Shown here in pieces: positions 11,556 through 22,964 of a stretch of DNA of 64,000 nucleotides. The stretch comes from Callaeas wilsoni. Its lineage: Eukaryota > Chordata > Aves > Passeriformes > Callaeidae. Numbering within the stretch: position 1 is the first letter of the stretch; each line of letters starts with the position of its first letter. The stretch covers positions 208,393-272,392 of the forward strand of contig VWPU01011854.1 in NCBI GenBank assembly GCA_013398955.1, written 5' to 3'. Made by a program: the position numbers and the translations under genes. Below the pieces are notes generated by a model that was not told where the DNA came from, ran no database searches, and saw only the letters and a program-made list of their open reading frames with translations.

Positions 11556-12526
11556 TTAATAAACTATCTTTTCCATTCCATGAGCAACACATCTTATATT
11601 TGTATCCTGTAATCAGCCTCAGGGTTTTGATTTGGCAAAGAAATTTCTCTCTTAGCCTGTAACCGTGTGCTTTCTTGTTTTCTTTCATCCAACAGTTTTA
11701 TTTATCCCCTTTTGCTCCTATCTTTTATTTTCTTCTGCATACTCACACTTTCTCATCCCCTGCCTTGTATTTCATCTTCTCAGCTCTTATCCCAGCAGAT
11801 TTCTTTTCAAAACACATGCACAGCTCCGAGAAAATGGCTTGGGAAGGAGGATCCCTGGGGAGAAGGCCTCAGGAAGTGAAATAGCTCAGCTTAAACATAA
11901 CAATGGGTTGATCACAGGATTTGGATGAATGCAGTTAAGTGTGCTGAATTTGTATTGGTTGTTTCTTGGACAGCACTAAATAATCATGCTTCAAACATGT
12001 GTAAAAGTTAAAAAAAATATATATTTTTTTAAAATTAAGCCATATCAGAAAGGTATTTAAACTTTAGGTTAGTAAGTTTTTTATTTCACTCGGTAATGTA
12101 GATCTATTTACTGGGCTAAATTTCAACCAACTTTTCACCCCCAAAAAATCTAGTCCTAGTGTATAAAAGCAGCATACATTAACAGAAAGATTATGGATGA
12201 CAGCTGGGCTGGCTGATGATAGCTGAAGAAAAACAAGTTTTGCTAGCTGGAAAGATTATTACTGAAGGGCTCACACCAGCGAGATGGCAAAATCAAATAG
12301 AGATTGTGCCTTTAGCTATTGGCATTGCAATGTGCATGACTATGAAATCTGCATACACAAGCTCATGGTTCTTTTTCACTGCACTTTTTTACTCACTCTG
12401 TATATGAAAGACAAATGGTATTTTGCTTTCCTGGCACCACACCAAATAATTTCCAGGTGTTGTGTTTGTCCATTTAATCACTTTTTGATATAAGATACAG
12501 CCTAAATGAAACAATGGCATGATTTT

Positions 12527-12534
12527 ATGCAAAT
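12527..12534 (+). promoter_or_regulatory. POU octamer ATGCAAAT
   Basis: A perfect octamer motif ATGCAAAT, the classic POU/Oct site, lies three bases before a MARE-like TGCTGACTCA. The surrounding 400 bp is unique DNA, not part of any recognised repeat. Confidence 0.3.
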
Positions 12535-12536
12535 TA

Positions 12537-12546
12537 TGCTGACTCA
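12537..12546 (+). promoter_or_regulatory. MARE-like site TGCTGACTCA
   Basis: TGCTGACTCA contains the AP-1 core TGACTCA with a TGC 5' extension, matching a MAF half-site plus AP-1 core. It adjoins the octamer at 12527-12534, and the pairing makes a composite regulatory element possible. Confidence 0.3.
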
Positions 12547-15500
12547 TCTGCATTAATACTAAGTAATTGTTAATATTTAAAAATGCATTCTTTACTTTAT
12601 TGCCACTCACCTGCAATATATTATTTCAAAGCATAATTTATTTTCCAGAATCTAATGTATAAAAATTAGTTTTTTATATTATATACTGCTTTGTCCTACT
12701 GTTCAGAACTGAGTTTTAAACCACTATAGAGCCACCAGTAGCCAGGTTCTGTAGTACAACTTCAGAGGCTTGGATAACACAGGTTTTTTAGCCTTTAGCC
12801 AACATTTTATGGAACAGGCTATAAATTAGGAAGGAATTTGACTTTTAGTGGCTTCATATTACAGTTTATCAGGCCAGTGTGGAAACAAGAGCTATTTCTA
12901 TCAGCATAGTAATGACACATTTTTTCCAAAGATAGTGAATGAAATCAAGAAACTAATTAGATTTTATGCATAATACTTGATGGTCAACATTAGTCAAAGG
13001 AGATAGCAAAATCTTCCATTTAATGCGGCCAATATTCTTGTTTATATTGGACAAGGAAAAAGAACAAGATAGCATAAACCGCTGTGAAAGTAGTGCTTTT
13101 CAGAATGAAATCATGTGCATCTCACCTTTTCACTTCCATTATACAGAACAGAAAAGGAAAAAAATAGTTTTCAACATAGCATGATATTCGACACTTGATT
13201 CAGAGGTCATGCACATGACTATAGAGATAGAACATACACATATACCAGCTATGACATACATACATTTAGGAAAGAAGTACAATATTTTGTATCCAATCTT
13301 AAAAAACATACATGTTCGTTTGCTCATGGCCCTTCTTCAAAAGGTAATGAAAAAACCTGAAATCTAGAGACTTTTGTTTCCGAAGTTCTAACAGTGTGTT
13401 TTGTGTCCTCTGACATATTTGCTGACACTCAGTTGCCCTGAAACACTGAGGCTGGTGACGCCAATAGCACTGGTTTAACAGAATTTGATTTCTAACCACT
13501 TTTGTTTAGACTGTCAGACCTAGTCCAATAGTAAGAATATGTAGCTAGAGAACATTAATATTCTCGCATCTTTTTATAAACCAATATAAAAGTAGTATTA
13601 AACATTTTCCTAAGACCTACTATACAGGTCTTCTGTATTCATGGAAGCAAGGTTGATTAATTCTGTCCTGTAACATCTCAAATGCATCTCTGGAATCACT
13701 GAAGAGCATATCTTATTCCTTTCTATAAAATATGTATGAGCACTTCTAGTATAATTTCTTTTCTACTTTTATATTCCTTTTCTTACCTGTATCCTTCCTC
13801 CCCTCAACGTATCTACTGCCTTTAATAGCTGCTTCTCTGTTTCTCATGTGCTTACCATAACTCAATTACAGAGGTAGATTTTCCTTCCTGCTTGCAAAAT
13901 TATTGCATAATTTATTATTCAATTAAAGAACTTTCAGATAAATCATATATTTTCAGATAAATCCTGGTTTTAGCATAATAAAATTCATAAAAATAATGTA
14001 TAAGAGTTCACTTTATTCAATGAAAAATGAAAAAAAGAATTGTTTATTCATATAAAGTAACAAGGAGAGGTTGAAAAGGAAACCTTCTTTTAACAGCAAC
14101 ATCTCAGTATGCGGCAGTAGAAAGAAAAGGTAATTGACATTTACTCACTCATATAGAGACTAAACGACTACTTTCATCATATCACTAGTGCACAGTATTT
14201 AAAGTGTAAGTGGAAATCGCTTTTGACAAATTGCAAGTAACTCAGCAAATATATTAATAGTAATTTATATGAATTGTGTATAATATAATTTATGCCAAGA
14301 TTGCTGAAATTTTATCAGATCATCACTCTCTGAAAGTACAGAATAATATATTGACCTCCCCAAGTTAAAAACTTTAAATACAGCTTAGCTGGCAGTTTTC
14401 TTTCTCATTATAAAATAAGCAGCTGCATTAACTGCTTACCAAAGATTCATAATATATTGCTCTTCTACTTTATTCAGCTCTTGAGTAGAAATGATTCCAA
14501 AACACAACCTTAGATGTAAACAGTCTCACACTGTTCGTAATTCTGTTGTGTAAACAGACTTTCACCTACATAAACAGATAAAAACCAACACCAAATACTC
14601 TCATCTTGTAGGGGATTGAACACTGTGAATTTCAATCTAAATGTCGTACCTTCAGTATGCTCCTTAATGTAGCTGAATTGACTGAATTACATCAGTATTT
14701 TTCTGTTTGTGCGTGCACTTCACATGATTGTCTAGGACTTCCACAGCAGTCAACATCTACACAAAGAAAAGTGCCACAGCTACAGACAAAATGCTTTATG
14801 TATGTAATGTTTATTTAATCTAATATCTAAAAGATGTCAGAAAATTTTGAAAGCTTCTTAATACAAAATGAAAAGCAATCCAAATATTTATCTGAAAAAA
14901 AACTTCATGATTTTTTACCTTTTTGTTGTAAAATTAATACTGTCCCCATTGTAATCCCCTTTGAGCACTGTAACATTATGTTTCAATGATAATCTATCAA
15001 GTTTGGCATTAGTTTTTAAACTAATAGGAAATAGGGAATAATCATTCCTATTCATTTTATCAATGACTTTTTGTGATTCCGCAGACCTCTATCATATGCA
15101 TTCTTTTATTTATTTTATTATTTCTCTATCACTTTATATTTACAAAAGTGAAGAGAACCTAAGTTTGAGTCCCTTCTTGCTCAGAAGCCACTCCACTGTT
15201 CTGATAATCTTCATTGCCCCACACAGACTACAACTGGTGATTTTTCCCACACCTCGTGTGAACAGTGCCACCTTTATAGCCTGTGGGAAAGCCAGCACCT
15301 TCTGTACAGCTGTGGCCTTGGTAACAAAATTCCCTGTAACTACGGCTTGCTAATTGGATAGGTCTGTATTTGCTGTCAGGTATTTTTGGCACCAGAATGT
15401 GAAAGACCATGATTTTGGAGAGTGAAAGGAAAGAATATTAGAGGAACTCTCTCAGCAATGCTTCCACCTTATCTTTCTTTGCTTTTTTCCTTCTCTTTTT

Positions 15501-15638
15501 TACCTGGGGGTAACACCACCCTATGGCTTGTTACTACAACTTGTACAGTATATTGATTTTTTTCCAGGTTACCCTGTCTGGTCTAAAGAGACCAATAATA
15601 TGTTAATTAGTTAAAAAGCTGTTTTTCTCTACCGTGTT

Positions 15639-15696
15639 GTTTTGTTGGTTTTCTGTTTGTTTTTTTTAGGTTTTGGTTTTTTGGTAGGTTTTTTAA
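15639..15696. repeat. T/G-rich low-complexity tract
   Basis: T- and G-dominated run (GGTTTTGG, eight consecutive T) about 150 bp before the GC-rich LTR. It resembles the tract at 1949-2011. Confidence 0.65.
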
Positions 15697-15851
15697 TGCA
15701 GTTATTGCAAATGCTTAGAAAAAATAAAAGCAATGATATTTGTCATCCATTCTCCCAGAGGTATTGTGTGAGATGTACCCCTTTAATTCAGGTCAGTGCA
15801 GATTTAGTTTGGATTGATGAGAAAAAATTGCTAATTAAAGTACACAGATTC

Positions 15852-16399
15852 TGTTGTGGTGAAGGAACCAACCGGGGGGCCACAGAGCCCAGAAACAGAG
15901 GATTGGTGGGCTGGTACCAAGGAGTGAAACCCCCATTCTGTGAAGATGGCTTCTACCTTTGGTTTCCTAGGATTCCTGAGGGGTGGTTCTGTCTACAGTT
16001 GACAGACACCCCTTGTGTCCCCTAAGGGAAGGTGTCCGGACCTGTCCCACCCTTCTCCTCTTCCTATGGGTCCCTGTGGTGTCACCCCGCCCCCTTCCCT
16101 GTATCCTTATGAAGCCCTGATTACTGTGCCTTGCTCTCTTCGGCTTCTGGACCATTTGAGGGTGCTTCTACAATAAACCCTTGGATCACCGGCCGAGAGC
16201 CACCTCTGCGCAACTCATCTCTGGGGGCGCCGGGGCTATCCAAAAGCCCCAGGCACGCTAGGCTCCGTGCCCTCCGCCGCACGGGCTGGGAGGCTGGCAA
16301 GCGAGGCACCGAGGTGCCCCGGGGCGTCCTTCCTTTGTGTGGGACACGCCTGGACCAAGCTGCTGCCATCTCAGCCCAGCCAGCGTGCCGGCGGCGCAT
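15852..16399 (+). mobile_element. GC-rich ERV LTR (ERVK-like)
   Basis: Composition jumps sharply from the AT-rich background. The left end reads TGTTGTGGTGAAGGAACC. R/U5-like sequence follows at GGACCATTTGAGGGTGCTTC, then CAATAAACCCTTGGATCACC with an AATAAA poly-A signal at 16172-16177 in plus orientation, then CTCTGGGGGCGCCGGGGCTA. The AATAAACCCTTGGATCACC block is typical of avian beta-like (ERVK) LTRs as I recall them. The 3' portion (16190-16399) is strikingly CpG-rich. The element ends near GGCGGCGCA, where AT-rich DNA resumes. No internal retroviral sequence adjoins, so it is a solo LTR. The class and the right boundary are uncertain. Confidence 0.65.
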
Positions 16400-19329
16400 T
16401 TAATATTAATATAAGATTCCACCAGGGACCAGTGTATTTTGAGGACACAAAATGTAATTTTCAAACAGAGATGACTGCAATCTCAGAAGAGTTTTCATTG
16501 ACTCTTCATCTGCAATCTTCCGTCATTTCCACTTCCCCCGTATCAGAGCAGCAGCTGAACTAATAAAACAAAACCCTAAAATCTGGGGTGAAAAATTGTT
16601 TATGTCACTTCAAAATGTAGTCACATTACAAAACTAAACCAAACTAAAACCAACAATGCATGTGATTCTTAAACACAAAAAATGTGTTACAACTCCCAGT
16701 AAAGTTCCAAACATGAATTTTCACTTCTTTTTGTGCAAAAGTGAGCCGTTCTACAACATCTGTACTGACTAGACTAGTGCAATACTTCGTAGGAGTAAAA
16801 TTACATACCGTATGAATCAGGATTATCTCACTATGGATCAAAGCCATGTTTCTATATGGCAGAGAGCATAGAAATATCTCTCACTTACAGCATGTGCTGC
16901 CAACATCTTTAAAACAATTTCTATCAACTTCACTGCTTCAAAAAAAGAACTAACATTCAGTTTGGATGAATCAACAGAGATTTTTCTGAATGGAATTCAG
17001 TGCTCTTTCGGTAATATGACAGTCGGAAGCAGATAAAGTTAAATAATCTGTTGATTGTAGCTGAAATTGGAACTATAGACAAAAAACATGTCATGGACAT
17101 ATTTTTCATTTACATTTGGTGAGGCTACGGATGTTTCTCAATATTTTCAATCAAATTGCAGTCTTTCTTGAAAGATCTGGATTGAATATTGGGCATTGAA
17201 AAATCAATGATTTTGAAATAGATTTATAAAATGTATTACTTTATCGAACTCGAATGGCTTGAATTGGTGTTATCACCTGCCCTTATTTGCATTATCAACT
17301 TTATTTTAAACTCTAATATTTTATCTGTCTTAAACTTTCAACCTCACATGTGGATTTTTTTCACAGTTGAGGTGCAAGCTTTTGTCTGATTGATAGATTG
17401 AATGAAGTAGTGTTTTCATAAAAGATTAGACTTTTGTTGTTGAAAATTGCCCTTGAAAAATTGTTATATAAAATTGTTCAAAAAGTGAAATTCTTTCATT
17501 TGAACTGCTGTGGCATCAATTAAAGTGACCCTTTCAGTCCTCCACTGTTGTAACAAATGTTTATTGTCCTCTTTGCAAGATAATTCTATGAAAATGAAAC
17601 AAGTTTTCTTGAACAAAAAATTCAACTTGTTGAAGACAAGATACTGGTGCTTTTTGACTTCCTACTTATAGTCTTTGTATCTTGGAATATGAATGTTTTC
17701 TGTCTTATGGTTCAGAGGCCTTTAGAAAAAGTATTACCTCTAAAATTTCTACATAATAATGTATATATCAAACTATAATACATCTTACTGTATTTAGTTT
17801 GCTTTAGCCCTATCTTACCCTATTAATTTTTGGCTCTCACGCCTGCGGCTTACAGTAGAATTTTCATGAACTTTATACCAAGTTCTGCATCACCATTCAC
17901 TTGCCACAGAAAAATTAAATATGATTGCTATCGCTGATGAGTTCTTTGTGCACGTGACCATAACTTCTGGAAAATGGTTTAAATTTTTTCAGGATCATAT
18001 CTACAATTGTGAAAGCTGATGTTTCCATGATATCTTTTGATAGAACCTATATTCTGAATGTCATTTTTCCAGTCACTTTGAAATATAGGGATCAAGTTCT
18101 GCCATCAAACCAAGTTATTGAATTAAGTGACTGTCACTCTCTGTGGTTAACAGTCTGTCTTCAGCCCATTTAGGTTAGTGGTATCACAGACAAGTCCTTG
18201 TCTGGCAAGAGAACATATGTTACTGTTCGTATTAGGACTCTTGTCTTTATTCTTTCTTCTAAGAATATTCAAAGAATCTTTGCCTCCAACACTTTCTGTG
18301 TTATTTTGAAGAACAGGAACAGCTCATTATGACAGTAGCAAGCTCTATATCATTCAAATTTGTTTCTAGACCCCTTCTAAAAACACAAGACGGGATACTC
18401 TAAAGCTTTTCCAGACAGCCTGACACAGCTGTGAGCACAAAACTGCCATAAAAGAAGGGTAGTCTGATAGACAAATTTCAGCTAAGAAGGTTAGTGCTCC
18501 TCTTGCCCGTGCTTAAAACCCTCACTGCCTTGTGATACACAAGGTTTTTTATTCTCCTCCCACAGGTAGTGTATGTGGCTGTGAACATTTTAGGCAAAGC
18601 GTGTGAGTTTTTTGCTCTGGTGATTTGGTTCAAGGACCTAAAATTCAAAGCAATGACAGCCCGTGATCAGTAAGGGCTCCCTGGAAGAAGACTCAAAGTA
18701 AAAAGAAAACGCAAGGTTTCCAAGGCTGTACAGGCTGAAACAGTCAGAAGGTGTGTCAGGAGAGCTCTTTTCCAGTCATCATGCATTGAGCTTCTACGGA
18801 TGACTTTATGAGGTGTGTTACCTGAGGAGAAAACAAAAGTTAATCTTTGTAACCCCTACATGGTTGGGTGCTGTGTTGTTCTTAATGCTTTGTTTCTTCA
18901 TGGCTGATATATTATCAAAAGAATTGTCTGGCACCAGATAGGTTTTATGATCAAAGACTTCACCCAGCATTTGCCTCCTGGCTGTCCATCCTTTTCCAGA
19001 ATATTTCAGTGAAATTCAGTGAAATGCTCCTGATTTGCAGCCTGTTCCCTCTCTCCCTAATCGTCATCCAAAAATCTATGTATGGTTTAAAGAACAAGTA
19101 GCAGTGTTCTGCCTTGCAGCTGGAGTTCTATATTCTGTATATTAATGGCAAACAGAAAAGCTGAAATCCCCCCCAGGATGGAGGACTCAGTTTCAAATAT
19201 TTCTGTGAAGGCAAATAAACTAAATCTGCAGTGTATAATTTAGTCATTGTACCCACACTCTTCAGAATCTAAAACGCTGGTCTCATCAAAGGATCATCCG
19301 TAGACTTTCCTATGTATTCTCTAGGCTAG
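16400..19329. other. Unique AT-rich non-coding DNA
   Basis: No gene or named element. Around 16900-17400 there are fragments faintly reminiscent of a hAT transposase frame, but they are too broken to call. Confidence 0.5.
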
Positions 19330-20330
19330 TACCTGCTAGGGGAAAATATATTGTGTCAGCCCTGACAGGCTGAGGGAGGTGAAACTGATGCAGCTCCATG
19401 TCCCAGGTGACATCAGCAGTGGAGTTGAGCATGTATTCCCAGTGGGCACATACACACAGAGAGCACAGCCACCCACATACACACACACACTCGAATATCC
19501 ATGGCCACCCATAGAGATAGATACAGGCAGACAAGACGTGCAAAGCACTCACATGCACAGAGCCAGAACCGATGGCCCCAAGCTGCTCCCCCACCTGGCT
19601 GAGCAAGGTTGTAAATACACACACGTACAGCATGGATTGTTCCAGCAGCCAGGCTCAGACACTTGATCTGCTCAGCAGTGGCCTGGGATCCCAGACTCCC
19701 CATTTACTGTCAAATGGAGGCATATAAGACTCAAGGCCGTAACCTGACTTCAGTTGCTGTTACAAACCCCCCAGACTCATGGTCACACTCACATACACAA
19801 TCCCCAGTACTGGCTGGGACTCCCCTGATCTCCAGCAGTCAGTTCCCCCAGTCTCACCCTTAGAGACACATACTCTTATCCTTCCTGGCTCCTCAGCCAC
19901 TTTATCCATCACTTCCCAGGAAATCTGGCTCGATCTTCACTAGTGCTCACATGTAGGATTCTCATACGATCTAGCTGCTGGCAGCTAGACCTCTGTGCCT
20001 TGGTGCCAGTCCTGTGGCTGACACTGAGTTTCACTGGGCTCTCAGCAGCCACCACCACCCAGGCACGTGAAACCCTGACCCATGGTCTGACTGCAGCTGC
20101 TGGCACCCATATGCCTGTACAGACAGACAGTAGAGAGAGTGAGAGTACCTCTCCCAGGGGAGAGTAGAGAAGAATTTACTATGAAGATAAGATAAATTCT
20201 ATGCCAGACAGTTGTACCAATCAGAAAACAATTTAAACAAACTTCACTTTTACCTTCTTTATCATGTTTCTTCCCAAATCACCTAAATTCATCCCTTTCC
20301 CTGCTGTTGGTCACGCCCCTAAATATTTCA
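19330..20330 (-). mobile_element. Unclassified GC-elevated repeat, probable old LTR
   Basis: A block of about 1 kb is richer in C and CA than its flanks (TACACACACACACTC, CAGACTCATGGTCACACTC, GCACCCATATGCCTGTACAG, CTCTCCCAGGGGAGAGTAG). It ends in GAAGAATTTACTATGAAG, which reversed gives an A-rich AGTAAATTC that could be a decayed poly-A signal. It resembles my memory of a passerine LTR in reverse orientation. I cannot name the family, and no terminal repeats or target duplication are visible. Apparent open frames of up to 107 codons inside it have no domain. Confidence 0.35.
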
Positions 20331-20334
20331 TAAG

Positions 20335-20490
20335 AAGTCTTGTGAAATCCCCAAAAATTCTTCCACTGGTTTCCAGCTGGTCAGCTGCCCACATATATTG
20401 ATGCCTGGAGTTGATCCTGCCCAGGTGCAGGACTTTGTGCTTCTCTTTGTGGAAGTGCCTGTCAGCCATTTCTTTAATCTTCTCCCAGTT
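20335..20490 (-). mobile_element. CR1 ORF2 C-terminal fragment
   Basis: Reading the minus strand gives a peptide close to the conserved CR1 ORF2 C-terminal region: HKVLHLGRINSRHQYMWAAD followed by QLE. The DNA signature is TTGATGCCTGGAGTTGATCC and CCAGGTGCAGGACTTTG. Both the upstream RT part and the 3' UTR are missing, so this is an isolated fragment. It is not collinear with the CR1 tail at 20950-21208: on the minus strand it lies downstream of that copy's 3' end, so it is a separate insertion. Confidence 0.75.
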
Positions 20491-20949
20491 TTCTGCTTCA
20501 GACATAAATTGCAAAAAGCTACTCTTTTAATGAGAGTAACTGTTTTATACCCCACTATGTGACTATTGTTGCAAAGAGAGATCAAGAGTACATCAGCCTG
20601 AAATGTCTTGGCACAGGGCAGAGTTTGAAAACATGAGTAGGAACAAAAAGGTGTAAGGCCAATAAGAACAAGAGAGAGCAATTTTTGAGTCAAGCCTGTT
20701 CAGTCACATCCATAAGATCTATGGAGTCTGATACAAAGATCAAGCTAAATCCGCCCTCCTTGTCTTGCTGTGCTTCCTGACTTGTCTAGGAATTACAGAT
20801 ATACATGCATGAGTTTGGAACTATGGGGAAAGGTGCATAGATGGTAATGCCATTCTAATATCAGACACTTAAGCACAGTGGCATATGTGGATTTTAGGTC
20901 ATTAGCAAACAAGGGGACATGAATAGAGAAGGATTTTCAGGAACATATG

Positions 20950-21208
20950 TACAGAATCACAAAATACTTAACCTTTGAAGGGACCACTGTGGCTCTTCTG
21001 GTCCAACTTCCCTGTCCAAGCCAGGTGGTCCAAGAGCACATTGCACAGAATTGCATCCAGACTGCTCTTGAATGCCTCCGGTGAGGGAGACTCCACAGCC
21101 CCTCTGGGCAATCTGTTCCAGTGCTCGATCACCTGCACAGTAAAAAAGTTCTTCCTCATATTCAGGTGGAAGTTCCTATGCATCAGTATCTGCCTGTTGC
21201 CTCTTGTA
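20950..21208 (-). mobile_element. CR1 LINE 3' UTR fragment
   Basis: Reverse-complement CR1 tail: ACAGAATCACAAAATAC, GGTCCAACTTCCCTGTCCA, GAGCACATTGCACAGAATTG, CTGTTCCAGTGCTCGATCAC, AAAAAAGTTCTTCCTCATAT and TTCAGGTGGAAGTTCCT. About 260 bp remain, 5'-truncated. It is the same subfamily type as the copies at 30726 and 54794, judged by shared blocks (CAGTAAA..GTTCT, TTCAGGTGGAA). An AAC-rich tract follows its truncation point. Confidence 0.92.
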
Positions 21209-21213
21209 CATAG

Positions 21214-21344
21214 GAACACAAACAAACAAACAGTAAAATAAGGAGGAATAATAAAATACAGCAATACAAAAAGACATCAGTCAAACAAAAAACCCAACAA
21301 AACAACAAACCAAACAACAACAACAACAAACAAAGAAAACAAAC
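21214..21344. repeat. AAC/AAAC-rich low-complexity tract
   Basis: The plus strand is nearly devoid of T over much of this run (ACAAACAAACAAAC, CAACAACAACAACAAAC), with one less regular patch at 21232-21285. It starts within a few bases of the truncated 5' end of the neighbouring minus-strand CR1. Confidence 0.8.
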
Positions 21345-22182
21345 CTTAAAGAGAATATGCAATGAGATTAAAACGAAATAATATTATTTAAATGCTTTGT
21401 GTATCTATTAATCACCAAAATCCATGGCAGTAAAGTATGATTTCCAGAAGAGTTCTCTGAGTGACTAAAAAAAGGTTTAAAACTGAATTTAGACACCATG
21501 ATCCTTAAGGTTTTTGCTGCAGGAGAACTCATCAGAAATATAAGTTTATCCAATGCCAAGTGTGAGTGCTTAAAGTTGTCTTTGGGACACTAATTTTCTC
21601 CAGTGTACTTCACTTAATTTCTTTAAATTATTTTCTTCAGCTCAGATATGTATTTTCATCTTCATAAGCTTTCAGGTATTTTGAGTGCTTTTTTTGAGTT
21701 CTAGTTTACATTATTTTTGTTAATCCAACTGCACTGATCAAGTTACGCTTATAAATCTGCCCAGCTGTATAAATCATGTCTGATAATATAATTCTGTCTA
21801 GATCACCAAAATACCTCAAAACATTTTATCAGAGGTCTTCAAAACAGTCTAAAGTCAGTGTCTGTTAGAATCCTAGAAGACTTTTACATGGTAAAACTTA
21901 GGTTTGTATTCCATTTATCCCCTTGGATACTTTGGCTCCTTGTTTGACCCTACTACCATCACATTGATTACAAATTGTGATGCTATTCTAGAAGTGCATT
22001 TTTATCGATGACAAAGGTTGCAGCAGCAACATAGAACATAAACACGTTTTGGTTTATTTTTCTTTAAATGCAAGTGTCCCCTCCGGGAGCTTCAAACAAG
22101 CATTGATGTGCTACTCTATCACTATATTTGCAGGGCAAGTTACTCTATCTGGAAGCCAATTGCTCTGAATGTTTATTTTCAG

Positions 22183-22213
22183 ATCTTTACACAGGAAAAT
22201 GAAGGCAAAAAAG
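22183..22213 (+). other. Candidate 31-nt microexon pattern (weak)
   Basis: An acceptor-like TTTATTTTCAG precedes 31 bases of open sequence. These are followed by AAG|GTAAGA, a strong donor consensus. The 31-nt interval has no stop in the frame reading IFTQENEGKK. Acceptor and donor matches this close also arise by chance, so this is only a hypothesis. Confidence 0.1.
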
Positions 22214-22914
22214 GTAAGACTTTGCTATAGCAACATGAAGGAAAAATAGCTCTTTTTTAACAGAAACTTTCTGGATGACCCAAAAATATGTGAGTGTTTG
22301 AGTGTCATGCTAGAGGTTCTAATTTTTGACCTGTAAGACATTGAATTTCTGGCTGTGAGGTTTCAATGAAAGAACTCTAAGCACTTGATTTGAAATCTGG
22401 CTTTTCTCTGCAACTTTAATTTGTGTACACTGCAAGAGTTTCTTTCAGATTTGTAGCAGCCATCCTGAGACTGATGTCAGCACCCGTTATTATAGAGGAG
22501 AACCTTTGATACTGATTTTCTGCACAGACTCAGGCACAGTGCCATTTCCTGTGTTCATAGTAATAGACTGTGACAGATTTCATGTGTATAGGATGATCTA
22601 ATCTAATAGTTTGCTTCTGTTCTTGAACCAACAGTTAAAGGCACTTCAGGAACCATTTAAATATCCTTGGCATGTTGTGCATTGCACTGACAGCAAAGTA
22701 ATGAACCACTGTTGAACAATGCAATACTCAGGTGCTTAATGCTGCAAAATGCCTATAAATAAACACATACATAATATATAAAAAAGTAAATAAGAATAAC
22801 TGAGCTGCAGCCCCAAGACAAAGGCTTAAACTACAGCTGATCTAGAATCCAAATCCTGGCAATCTTATATTCCTATATTATATCCACACAGAGTTTAGTA
22901 CATATGCTATTATT

Positions 22915-22964
22915 TCTATATACATATATATATATACACATACAGAGTTTATATATATATACCA
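22915..22964. repeat. Imperfect TA-rich microsatellite
   Basis: Two short TATATA runs are separated by CACATACAGAGTT. The tract is imperfect. Confidence 0.75.

Larger units (their letters stand above)
11556..15638. other. Unique AT-rich non-coding DNA
   Basis: No gene or mobile element recognised. The segment 12190-12640 has enhancer-like motif density (separate entries). 12008-12034 is an A-run/TATATA/T-run palindrome. 15060-15420 is mixed-composition sequence that I could not assign. Confidence 0.5.

Noticed and set aside
12008..12034. A-run/TATATA/T-run palindrome
   Set aside because: Expected in AT-rich DNA and unsupported by any neighbouring structure.
16880..17160. Faint hAT-transposase-like peptide fragments (DESTEI near 16965, FGEATDVSQ near 17120)
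   Set aside because: Fragments are short and separated by stops in different frames. Similarity is too weak to call a DNA transposon without a profile search.
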